A stretch of DNA of 64,000 bases from NCBI RefSeq assembly GCF_024055725.1, contig NZ_JAMXMX010000004.1, positions 335,328-399,327 on the forward strand. Direction: 5' to 3'. The position numbers were made by a program, and so were the translations under genes. This document shows positions 1 to 7,092 of this stretch, piece by piece (positions within the stretch are counted from its first letter, which is position 1; every line of letters starts with the position of its first letter). The notes under the pieces were generated by a model. It saw nothing but the letters and a program-made list of their open reading frames with translations. It had not been told where the DNA came from and did no database searches. The DNA is from Actinoallomurus spadix (GTDB taxonomy: Bacteria; Actinomycetota; Actinomycetes; Streptosporangiales; Streptosporangiaceae).

Positions 1-322
1 CGTCGATCTGGTCGATGCGCCAGCCCGAGTGGCCTTCGTGATCGTGGTCGCCGAGCGCGGAGGGCCCGTTGGACAGCGATCCGACGAAGTCCACCCGGTA
101 CCCGCCGCCGGTGAAGCGCTGCCACAGGCCGGTCCGGTACGCGCCGGGGATCGTCACGCCGTCGGTGATCGAGTCACCGAGGGGCATGACCCGTACCCCG
201 CCGTTGGACTCGGCGCGAGCGGTGCCGACGCCGATGAGGGCGCCGGCCGCCAGGAGCACCGCGGCCAGGGCGACGGCCCACCGGAGAGGGGTACCCGGGA
301 GGGGGAATTGACGCGGCGGCAT
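1..322 (-). CDS. Secreted GDSL/SGNH-family hydrolase, 3' part outside the window
   Basis: Only the first 107 codons are present; the gene runs off the left edge. The start is the ATG at 322-320, preceded by a short AAAGG-type ribosome site. The N-terminus is a typical Sec signal: a basic start, a hydrophobic stretch rich in Ala/Leu/Val from about residue 14 to 34, and a probable cleavage after ARA near residue 36. The mature part opens with VRVMPLGDSITDG, which is block I of SGNH hydrolases with the nucleophile Ser in GDSI. Family members are secreted esterases acting on acetylated polysaccharides or lipids; the substrate cannot be told from this fragment. The first conserved block is clear; the Gly, Asn and His blocks lie outside the window. 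Confidence 0.85.
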   Translation of the reverse strand, partial: MPPRQFPLPGTPLRWAVALAAVLLAAGALIGVGTARAESNGGVRVMPLGDSITDGVTIPGAYRTGLWQRFTGGGYRVDFVGSLSNGPSALGDHDHEGHSGWRIDQID

Positions 323-497
323 TGCGGGGAGCCTTTCGTTCGATATTCCGAACAAGGTCCGACATAATGTGCACCGCGACGTTAAGAGGGGTGAGGAATC
401 CGGTCAATGCGGCTTTCATCGGCTTTCACGCCGGTCCCCGCCCACAGCCCCTCCCCGCCGACCGCATAGCGGGCCGGGTTCGGGAAAGGCAGCGGGT

Positions 498-2243
498 ATG
501 ACCGGTTCGGACATCACTCGGCCGCACGTGCTCCGTGAGTACTCCCTCGTCGCCGACGGAGAGCGCGGCGCGGTGATCGGCCCGCAGGGCAACATCGCGT
601 GGATGTGCTTCCCGGCCTGGGAGTCACCGGCCGTCTTCGGCGGCCTGGTCGGGGCCCGGGGCCTCTACAGCGTCCAGCCCGTCGACGAGTGGCGGGTGTG
701 GGGCGGCTACTACGAGGACCGGAGCCTGATCTGGCGCAGCCGCTGGGTCACGGGCGACGGCGTGGTGGAGTGCCGGGAGGCGCTCGCCGTCCCGGCCCGC
801 CACGACCGCGCCGTCCTCCTCCGCCGGATCGAGGCCGTCCGCGGGCCGGCTCGCGTGCGCGTCCGCCTGGACCCGCATGCCGGATTCGGAGGCGGCAGGA
901 TGACGGGCCTGCGCGCCGAGGACGGCGTCTGGACCGCGCGCAGCGGCCCGGTGCACCTGCGCTGGAGCGGCGCCGCGCGGGCCGTCGAGGACGGCGGCCT
1001 CGTCCTGGAGCTCGAACTCGCCGAAGGACAGGCCCACGACCTGGTGCTCGAGCTGACGACCGGCCGATCCGACGAGCCGCTCGACGCGGGGGACCTGTGG
1101 GCGGCGACCGAGGCCGGCTGGCGGAGGCACGTGCCACGGTGCGACGACACGCTCGCGCCCCGGGACGCCCAGCTCGCCTATGCGGTGCTGGCCGGGCTCA
1201 CGAGCCGCCGTGGCGGGATGGTGGCCGCCGCGACCACCTCCCTGCCCGAGCGGATGGGAGACGACCGCAACTACGACTACCGCTACGCCTGGATCCGGGA
1301 CCAGTGCTATGCCGGACTCGCGGTGGCCGCCCACGGCGCACGGCCGGCCCTCCTGGACACGTCGGTGCGCTTCGTCGCCGAACGGCTCCTGGCCGACGGG
1401 GACCGCCTCCGCCCGGCCTACACCGTCGCCGGAGACCCGGTCCCGGCGGAGGAACACCACGACCTCCCGGGCTATCCCGGTTCCCGGCTCGTCACGGGCA
1501 ACCGCGTCCAGCGCCAGTTCCAGCTCGACGCCTTCGGCGAGGCGCTGCACCTGTTCGCCGCCGCGGCCCGCGCGGACCGCCTGCCCGTGGACGCGGCCCG
1601 CGCCGCCCGCGTCGCGGTGAACGCCATCGCCGCGCACTGGCGCCGGCCCGACGCCGGGATCTGGGAGACGTGCGACGAGTGCTGGACGCACTCGCGCCTG
1701 ACCTGCGTCGGCGGGCTGCGCGCCGCCGCGGCCGCCGTCGCCGGGCCCCGGGAGGTCCGCGAGTGGCTCGCGCTGGCCGAGTCCATCCTCGCGGACACCA
1801 CGCGCACGAGCCTCAGCCCCGCCGGCCACTGGCGCCGCGCGCCCGGTGACGACCGGATCGACGCGTCGCTGCTCATCCCCCCGGTCAGGGGCGCGGTGCC
1901 CGCCGGCGACCCGCGCACGGTCGCCACCCTGGAGGCCGTCCGCGACCGTCTGGTCGACGACGGATTCGTCTACCGCTACCAGATCGACGAACGCCCGCTC
2001 GGCGACGCCGAGGGCGCCTTCATGCTCTGCGGGTTCTTCCTCGCGCTGGCCGAACACCAGCAGGGGCACACGGCCCAGGCCGTACGGCGCTTCGAGCGGC
2101 TCCGGTCCGGCTGCAGCACCACCGGCCTGTTCACCGAGGAGTACGACATCCGGCAACGCCAGCTCCGCGCCAACCTGCCCCAGGCGTTCGTGCACGCGCT
2201 GTTCCTGGAGACCGCCACGCGCCTGGCCACCGACCCGCAGTGA
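498..2243 (+). CDS. Glycoside hydrolase family 15 protein (glucoamylase/trehalase-like)
   Basis: This is a cytosolic GH15 enzyme of 581 residues, expected to hydrolyse alpha-glucosidic bonds (glucoamylase, dextranase or actinobacterial trehalase type). The N-terminal beta-sandwich begins REYSLVADGERGAVIGPQGN and is followed by an (alpha/alpha)6 barrel. YDYRYAWIRDQC near residue 258 is the GH15 substrate-binding signature. GIWE near residue 390 carries the likely general acid, and the acidic TEEYD near residue 545 followed by NLPQAF is the usual place of the general base. The open frame extends upstream to 369, but those codons encode low-quality sequence. The ATG at 498 has a GGGAAAGG site in front and starts where family homology starts. 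There is no signal peptide. Its stop codon lies inside a 15-bp tandem repeat. It fits with the GH65 enzyme further right as part of alpha-glucan or trehalose turnover. Confidence 0.85.
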   Translation: MTGSDITRPHVLREYSLVADGERGAVIGPQGNIAWMCFPAWESPAVFGGLVGARGLYSVQPVDEWRVWGGYYEDRSLIWRSRWVTGDGVVECREALAVPARHDRAVLLRRIEAVRGPARVRVRLDPHAGFGGGRMTGLRAEDGVWTARSGPVHLRWSGAARAVEDGGLVLELELAEGQAHDLVLELTTGRSDEPLDAGDLWAATEAGWRRHVPRCDDTLAPRDAQLAYAVLAGLTSRRGGMVAAATTSLPERMGDDRNYDYRYAWIRDQCYAGLAVAAHGARPALLDTSVRFVAERLLADGDRLRPAYTVAGDPVPAEEHHDLPGYPGSRLVTGNRVQRQFQLDAFGEALHLFAAAARADRLPVDAARAARVAVNAIAAHWRRPDAGIWETCDECWTHSRLTCVGGLRAAAAAVAGPREVREWLALAESILADTTRTSLSPAGHWRRAPGDDRIDASLLIPPVRGAVPAGDPRTVATLEAVRDRLVDDGFVYRYQIDERPLGDAEGAFMLCGFFLALAEHQQGHTAQAVRRFERLRSGCSTTGLFTEEYDIRQRQLRANLPQAFVHALFLETATRLATDPQ

Positions 2244-2310
2244 ACCGACGCGCAGTGAGCCGGCACGCAGTGAGCCGGCACGCAGTGAGCCGGCACGCAG
2301 TGAGCCGGCA
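2236..2310 (+). repeat. 15-bp tandem repeat, five units, spanning a stop codon
   Basis: Four perfect copies of CGCAGTGAGCCGGCA (2251-2310) are preceded by one imperfect copy (2236-2250) that contains the GH15 stop codon. The unit length is a multiple of three and every unit carries an in-frame TGA, so loss of one stop would still be caught by the next. It probably arose by slippage. Confidence 0.9.
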
Positions 2311-2426
2311 CGCCCGGCCCGGGCCGGAGACCTCCACGCCCCCGGGCCACCGGCCCGCGCGAGCCGCCACGCGCCCGCCCCTCGGCCCGTGGCGAGCAGG
2401 TGCGCCCGGCCGGGGCCGGCGGCCGG

Positions 2427-2930
2427 TCAGTCCCAGGCGCGGGTCTCGGTCACGAGCGGCTCGCCGCCGGCGTCGGTGAACGCCTTGAGCGCTCCGACCA
2501 GCCCCGCCCGCTGCTCGGCGGGCATCGCGGCGACGATGGCCGCGATCTCCTCCCTGCGGCGCGCGGTGACCTCGTCCACGACGCGGCTGCCGTCCCCGGT
2601 CAGCCGCAGCAGGACCTCACGGCGGCTCGCCGGATTGACGCGCCGGTCGATCAGCCCCGCGGCCACCAGGCGCTCCACCATCCGCATCGCGGTCGAGGGG
2701 TTGACCCCCAGGTGATCGGCGAGGGTCACCAGCTTGGTCTCCTCATGGGTGGCCAGCACCACGAGCAGGCGGAACTGCGGCAAGGTCACCTGCTCCCGCA
2801 CGGCGGTGAGCGACCGCAGCGAGATCCCCACCAGCAGGCGCGACGCGGTGAGGACCGCGGAGGTCACCGCATCGATGTCGTCGTCCGGCACCTGTCCCGG
2901 CTCCAGGGGTTCGATCGCGCGTTCCACCAT
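2427..2930 (-). CDS. MarR-family transcriptional regulator
   Basis: This 167-residue protein has MarR architecture: helical dimerisation ends flanking a winged helix-turn-helix. The recognition part is visible as TLADHLGVNPSTAMRMVERL around residues 72-92, and the wing as IDRRVNPASRREVLLRLT around residues 95-112. Such proteins usually repress a neighbouring exporter or detoxification gene in response to small phenolic ligands. Here the neighbours are GH15 (convergent) and a polysaccharide deacetylase that ends about 40 bp upstream on the same strand, so no obvious target is adjacent. The ligand cannot be predicted. Confidence 0.85.
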   Translation of the reverse strand: MVERAIEPLEPGQVPDDDIDAVTSAVLTASRLLVGISLRSLTAVREQVTLPQFRLLVVLATHEETKLVTLADHLGVNPSTAMRMVERLVAAGLIDRRVNPASRREVLLRLTGDGSRVVDEVTARRREEIAAIVAAMPAEQRAGLVGALKAFTDAGGEPLVTETRAWD

Positions 2931-2970
2931 GTCTCTGTTCTACCCGGCGCGTCGGCCGGCCCGCATGGGC

Positions 2971-3681
2971 TCACCGGAGACCATGATCACGTAGCGGGCC
3001 GACGCGCAGGCCGGCCGCGCGGCAGCGGGCCACCAGCTCGGGCAGCGCGCCCAGGGCCGAGCGCCACGCGCCCGGAGCCGAGGTGTGGTCGCAGTCGTGC
3101 AGCAGGATCGTCGCCCCGCCGCGCAGGTCCGGGGACAGGGTGGTCAGGACCGAGGCCGGGCTCGCCGAGTGGGTCCAGTCCCTCCCCCACGCCGTCCACA
3201 GCACCGGCCGCAGCCGGCGCCGGCGGGCCGCCGCCAGCGCCTCCGCGCTGAGCACGCCGTACGGCGGCCGGTACCAGATCGGGTCGGCGCCGGTGACGGC
3301 GGCGACGAGGTCGGCGGCCCGGCGGATCTCCGCGGTGACCCGGCCGGGGCGGGCCAGCAGGGCGTACCGGTGCCGCCAGCCGTGTACGGCGATCTCGTGA
3401 CCGTCCGCGACGATGCGGCGGCCCACGTCCGGGTGCCGCATGAGGGTCTCCCCGACGACGAAGAAGGTGGCACGGCAGTCCAGCCTCCGCAGCTCGTCGA
3501 GGAAAAGGGGCGTCGAGCCGGGGTCGGGGCCGTCGTCGAACGTCAGCGCGACGTGATCTCGGCGGCCCTCCCCCGCCAGGCCCGGCAGGCGGCGGCGCAC
3601 GGCCCGCAGCCGGCTCGCCGCCGGCCCGGCGTGTGCCAGGGCCAGGCCCGCCATGCCCAGCGTCAGCGCGGTCCGTGCCAT
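2971..3681 (-). CDS. Polysaccharide deacetylase (NodB homology, CE4)
   Basis: This is a CE4 deacetylase that removes N- or O-acetyl groups from cell-wall or chitin-like glycans. With the start at 3681 it has 236 residues. A short hydrophobic N-terminus (about residues 4-18) suggests a signal anchor or export. Motif 1 TFDDGPD (Asp pair near residues 49-50), motif 2 HGWRH (metal-binding His near 100 and 104), motif 3 RPPYG (near 138-142) and a late LLHD with the catalytic His are all present, so the enzyme looks intact. An alternative GTG start at 3711 would add ten polar residues; the ATG has GGGAG just ahead of it. It lies on the same strand as the MarR and isomerase genes. Confidence 0.88.
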   Translation of the reverse strand: MARTALTLGMAGLALAHAGPAASRLRAVRRRLPGLAGEGRRDHVALTFDDGPDPGSTPLFLDELRRLDCRATFFVVGETLMRHPDVGRRIVADGHEIAVHGWRHRYALLARPGRVTAEIRRAADLVAAVTGADPIWYRPPYGVLSAEALAAARRRRLRPVLWTAWGRDWTHSASPASVLTTLSPDLRGGATILLHDCDHTSAPGAWRSALGALPELVARCRAAGLRVGPLRDHGLR

Positions 3682-3726
3682 CGCTCCCAGCGTACGCTCC
3701 GAGCCCGTCACCGCAGGTGAACCCGC

Positions 3727-4770
3727 TTAGACCTCCGTGCCGGGCGTGTCGTACGGCGGACGACAGCGGATCGCCCGAAGGTCGCCCCGGAGAGTGCAGG
3801 GACCCGCGGCGTACGGGACGAGGAGCGTCTGACCGGAGCGGACCTCGAGCGTGCCGCCGTGCTCGGCCTCCAGCACGCCGGACCCGTCCGTGACCACGAC
3901 CACCGAGAAGGCCGGGTCGAGCACACCGACCGGGTCCGGGCGGACGCGCTCGGCGGCGAAGAACGGGTCGGCCGCCGCGGGGAACAGCCGGTCGATCCCG
4001 GGGCGGATGCCGCGCCCGGCGCGGTTCGCGCCGCGCAGCTCCTCGATCCGGCGGTCGTCCCAGGCGGAACGGTCCACGCACGCGAGCGCCGCGTCGTATC
4101 CGAGACCCAGATGGCCGGTCTCGGCGTCGACGTCGTAGCCCTCCCACTCCAGCAGGACCGAGAAGTCGGTCGGCTCCTGCACCTCCACCAGCAGGATGTC
4201 CGCGCCGATGGCGTGCGGAAGGCCGGCCGGGCAGACGATGGCGTCGCCCGGGCGGACGGGGATCCGGTTGGTGGCGGCCAGCAGGTCCCCGGTCCGCTGC
4301 CCGGCGACCCACCCGCGCAGTTCCTCGGTGCCGACGTCCCGCCGGAAGCCCAGGTGCACGGCCGCGTCCGGCGCCGCGTCGACGATCACCCACGCCTCGG
4401 TCTTGCCGTACGGCGAGGCCAGGTGGCCGGTGGCGAAGCCACGGCTCGGATGCACGTGGACGGGGAGTCGCTCCCCCGCGTCGAGGAGTTTGACGAGGAT
4501 GGCGGGGTCCGCGCCGTGGCGGGCGAGGTGATCCGGGCCGAGCCAGGTCTCCGGGTCCTCGGCGACGGCCGTGGCCAGCAGGCGCCCGTCCGGCAGCGTC
4601 GTGAGCCCGGCCGGCGCCGCGCCGTGCCGCGCGGTGACCGACCCCACCCAGTCCTCCGGGAAGTACGGGTCCGTGGCGGCCGGCGTCGGCGCGTCGCGGA
4701 ACCGGCCGATGCGGCCGGCGCCCCGGTAGAACGAACGCGGCATATTGGGCGGCAGCACGACGGGGCGCAC
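3727..4770 (-). CDS. Class I mannose-6-phosphate isomerase-like cupin protein
   Basis: This is a 347-residue double-cupin protein related to type I phosphomannose isomerase, which interconverts mannose-6-P and fructose-6-P. The zinc-site motifs are recognisable: LPVHVHPS (two His near residues 101 and 103), GKTEAWVI (Glu near 122) and PAGLPHAIG (His near 180). The C-terminal half is a second, degenerate cupin. The start is GTG at 4770, directly behind AGGAGGG. Actinomycetes usually carry a separate housekeeping manA, and this one is shorter and divergent, so a different sugar phosphate is possible. Confidence 0.75.
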   Translation of the reverse strand: MRPVVLPPNMPRSFYRGAGRIGRFRDAPTPAATDPYFPEDWVGSVTARHGAAPAGLTTLPDGRLLATAVAEDPETWLGPDHLARHGADPAILVKLLDAGERLPVHVHPSRGFATGHLASPYGKTEAWVIVDAAPDAAVHLGFRRDVGTEELRGWVAGQRTGDLLAATNRIPVRPGDAIVCPAGLPHAIGADILLVEVQEPTDFSVLLEWEGYDVDAETGHLGLGYDAALACVDRSAWDDRRIEELRGANRAGRGIRPGIDRLFPAAADPFFAAERVRPDPVGVLDPAFSVVVVTDGSGVLEAEHGGTLEVRSGQTLLVPYAAGPCTLRGDLRAIRCRPPYDTPGTEV

Positions 4771-4908
4771 GGGTCCCTCCTACGGTCGGTCCGCGGCCGC
4801 CGGAGCCGGCTCCGGCGGCCGCGGTGGAACACTCGTTCGCCAGCGTGCCATGGACGCGTCCGGTGCGGCACGGCGGGTCTCCCCAGGCCGGAGGGGTCGG
4901 CGTCCGTG

Positions 4909-5853
4909 TCAGGAGGCGACGGAGCGCGCGACGTACTCGCGCTGGCGGGCCAGCTCGCGCTCGGCGACCGTCAGCGGGAAGCCGACGAAGCCGTGGGGGG
5001 CCTCCGCGACGACCTCCAGCTCGGTCTCGTTCCCGGCGGCCCGCCAGCGGGCCTCCATGAACAGCGTGTCGTCCAGCAGCGGGTCCTGGGTCCCGACGAC
5101 GAACCGGGCGGGCGGCAGTCCGGACAGGTCGGCGTACAGCGGGGACACGTCCGGGGCGCGGCGCTCCTCGGGGCTCATGCCGGGCAGGAATTTCGCGATG
5201 AACCACTGAAGGACGGGGGTCGACAGCGCCAGGTTCCGTTCGCCCCAGCGGCGCTGGCTCGGCGTCATGGACAGGTCGTAGGCGCCGAAGGTCAGCTGCG
5301 CCGCGCGGAACGCGCGCGCCGCCGTGCCCAGCCGCAGCAGGGTGACGGCGGCGAGATGCGCGCCGGCCGACTCGCCGCCGATGACGAGCCGCTCGGCGCC
5401 GAACTCCGGGCCTGCGGCCGCGAGAAGCCACCGCGCGGCGTCCTCGCAGTCGTCCGGGCCGCTCGGATACGGGTGCTCGGGGGCGAGCCGGTAGTCGACG
5501 CTGACCACCGCGACGCGGGCCTCGGTGGCGAGCCGCCAGAGCATGGGGTCCTGGGAGTCGGCCGTGCCGAGGGTCCAGCCGCCTCCGTGGAGGTGCAGGT
5601 AGACGCCGCGTACCTCGGCGGGCGTGAAGATCCGGACCGGGATCGGGCCGGCGCGCCCGGGGATGGTGCGATCGCGGCCCTCGGCGAGCCGCCCGGGTGG
5701 GGCCAGCGGTCCTTCTCCGCGAGCGCGGGCCGCCCGGGACGCCGGCGGATCGTCGACCTCGTGCAGTTGCGGTCCGGCGGCGTACAGGGCGGCGAGCTCG
5801 TCGTTGAACGCGCGGGTCTCCTCCGCGACGTCTGTTCCCGTGGTGACCAGCAT
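4909..5853 (-). CDS. Alpha/beta hydrolase, hormone-sensitive-lipase type esterase
   Basis: This is a family IV (HSL-like) carboxylesterase of about 314 residues. The oxyanion-hole motif HGGGW lies near residues 89-93 and the nucleophile elbow GESAG has Ser near 162. The Asp is expected in the QDPLLDD stretch and the His in PHGF near the C-terminus. VDYRLAPEHPYP between the first two motifs is diagnostic of the group. It should act on short acyl esters in the cytosol. The open frame runs 38 codons further upstream, but the ATG at 5853 begins family-like sequence. Neither start has a strong ribosome site. Confidence 0.85.
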   Translation of the reverse strand: MLVTTGTDVAEETRAFNDELAALYAAGPQLHEVDDPPASRAARARGEGPLAPPGRLAEGRDRTIPGRAGPIPVRIFTPAEVRGVYLHLHGGGWTLGTADSQDPMLWRLATEARVAVVSVDYRLAPEHPYPSGPDDCEDAARWLLAAAGPEFGAERLVIGGESAGAHLAAVTLLRLGTAARAFRAAQLTFGAYDLSMTPSQRRWGERNLALSTPVLQWFIAKFLPGMSPEERRAPDVSPLYADLSGLPPARFVVGTQDPLLDDTLFMEARWRAAGNETELEVVAEAPHGFVGFPLTVAERELARQREYVARSVAS

Positions 5854-6096
5854 GCGGCCATCGTGCCGCAGGCGGGCCGCGCGCGGGACCGCCGGTCCCC
5901 TCAAGCGGCGGCAAACGGGGAAACGGGGTACGCCCCCGCGAAAGGCATGGCGCGGGAGAGCGCTCACGCGAACGGCAAAGTCTGCTTCATCCGTTATGAC
6001 TGATTAGAGGTTGATGTTCAGTGAGTGACGCTTCACCCGGGTAGCCACTTCCTATCGGCCATGGACGTTCCACGTCCGGCGAGGAGGTCCTTGATC

Positions 6097-6263
6097 ATGA
6101 ACCCTTTTCGACGCGCGCGCTGATCGTCGGCGCCTTCGCGATCGCACTCGGAAGCCCCGCGAGCGGGGCGTTCGCCGCCTCGGCGATCTCATCCGGGAGT
6201 CCGTCGGCGCCCCTGGCGGCAGACCCGCCCGCTCCGCAGACGCGAACCGACCTGACACAGTCG
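6097..6263 (+). other. Out-of-frame leader and signal peptide of the ferritin-like gene
   Basis: A GAGGAGG site (6081-6087) sits nine bases before ATG 6097, but that frame stops after eight codons (MNPFRRAR). Moving to the other frame after the TTTT run at 6105-6108 gives an uninterrupted hydrophobic leader, TRALIVGAFAIALGSPASG, which runs straight into the downstream protein. One base missing in the T run, or a sequencing error, would explain it. Confidence 0.7.
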
Positions 6264-7067
6264 ATGCGCGGTGAGGCGTTCGCCAACGCCTCGTACCGGC
6301 TGTACGCCGAGCAGGCCCGGCGGGAGGGGCTGCCGTCCGTGGCGCGGATCTTCGAACGCGCCGCCGACGTCGAGCTGAACGAGCATTTCCCGACCGAGGC
6401 CAAGCTGAGCGGCCAGGTGAAGGGCGACGCGGCCAACCTGCGCGACGCGATCACCGGTGAGCGGTACGAGTCCCGGCACATGTACCCCGGCTTCGCCCGT
6501 GAGGCTCAGAGCACCGGCGACGCCAACGCGGCGAATCGCTTCACGGAGATCGCCGGCGACGAGGCGAAACACGCCCGCGCCTTCGACACGGCCCTCAGAG
6601 CCGTCAAGTCCCGGTCCCGCAGCGGAAGCGTCCCCGCGGCGCCGGTCGTCCACCCGGTCGAGGTCCCGGCCGGCCCGCCCATGGTCCGCGCGCAACAGAC
6701 GAGGGAGAATCTGGACACCGCCCTGCACGGGGAGGCACTGGCGTACGCCAAGTACCGGCTGTACGGGCAGCACGCCGCCCGCCCCGACGTCGCGCGGCTG
6801 TTCCGGGGCACGGGCGAGGTCGAGTTGCGCGAGCATCTGCCCGAGACGGCGCGTCTGGCCGGGCTCGTCGGCACGACGCACGAGAACCTGACCAAGGCGA
6901 TCGCCGGCGAACGGTACGAGTCCCAGACCATGTACCCGACCTTCGCCAAGCGCGCCGAGGCCGCGGGTGACACGGAGGCGGCCCGGACCTTCCGGCACAA
7001 CGCCCGGGACGAGGCCCGGCACGCCCGTTCCTTCGAGAAGGCCCGCGACCGGCTGTCGGGTTCCTGA
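6264..7067 (+). CDS. Tandem ferritin-like (rubrerythrin-type) domain protein, probably exported
   Basis: The protein contains two homologous four-helix ferritin-like domains. The first opens MRGEAFANASYRLYAEQA and the second LHGEALAYAKYRLYGQHA; each carries the Glu and ExxH-like positions expected for a di-iron rubrerythrin core (HGEA/RGEA, GERYES, DEAKHAR/DEARHAR). It lacks a rubredoxin Cys4 centre. The family handles peroxide or stores iron. The first ordinary in-frame start is 6264, which would cut off the start of helix 1. The true start is probably ATG 6097, with a frameshift at a T run separating it from the rest. The two domains are joined by a Pro/Val-rich linker near 6640-6690. It is convergent with the ATPase gene. 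Confidence 0.75.
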   Translation: MRGEAFANASYRLYAEQARREGLPSVARIFERAADVELNEHFPTEAKLSGQVKGDAANLRDAITGERYESRHMYPGFAREAQSTGDANAANRFTEIAGDEAKHARAFDTALRAVKSRSRSGSVPAAPVVHPVEVPAGPPMVRAQQTRENLDTALHGEALAYAKYRLYGQHAARPDVARLFRGTGEVELREHLPETARLAGLVGTTHENLTKAIAGERYESQTMYPTFAKRAEAAGDTEAARTFRHNARDEARHARSFEKARDRLSGS

Positions 7068-7092
7068 TCCGGCGCCGTCCCCGTGACGGGGA

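Noticed and set aside
2987..5914. 975-codon minus-strand open frame across the deacetylase and isomerase genes
   Set aside because: It is an Arg/Pro/Gly-rich shadow of three better-supported genes in the other minus frames and has no recognisable domain.
7079..7092. Terminator between the ferritin-like and ATPase genes (CCCCGTGACGGGG)
   Set aside because: The arms are complementary but the loop would be a single base and no T tract follows.
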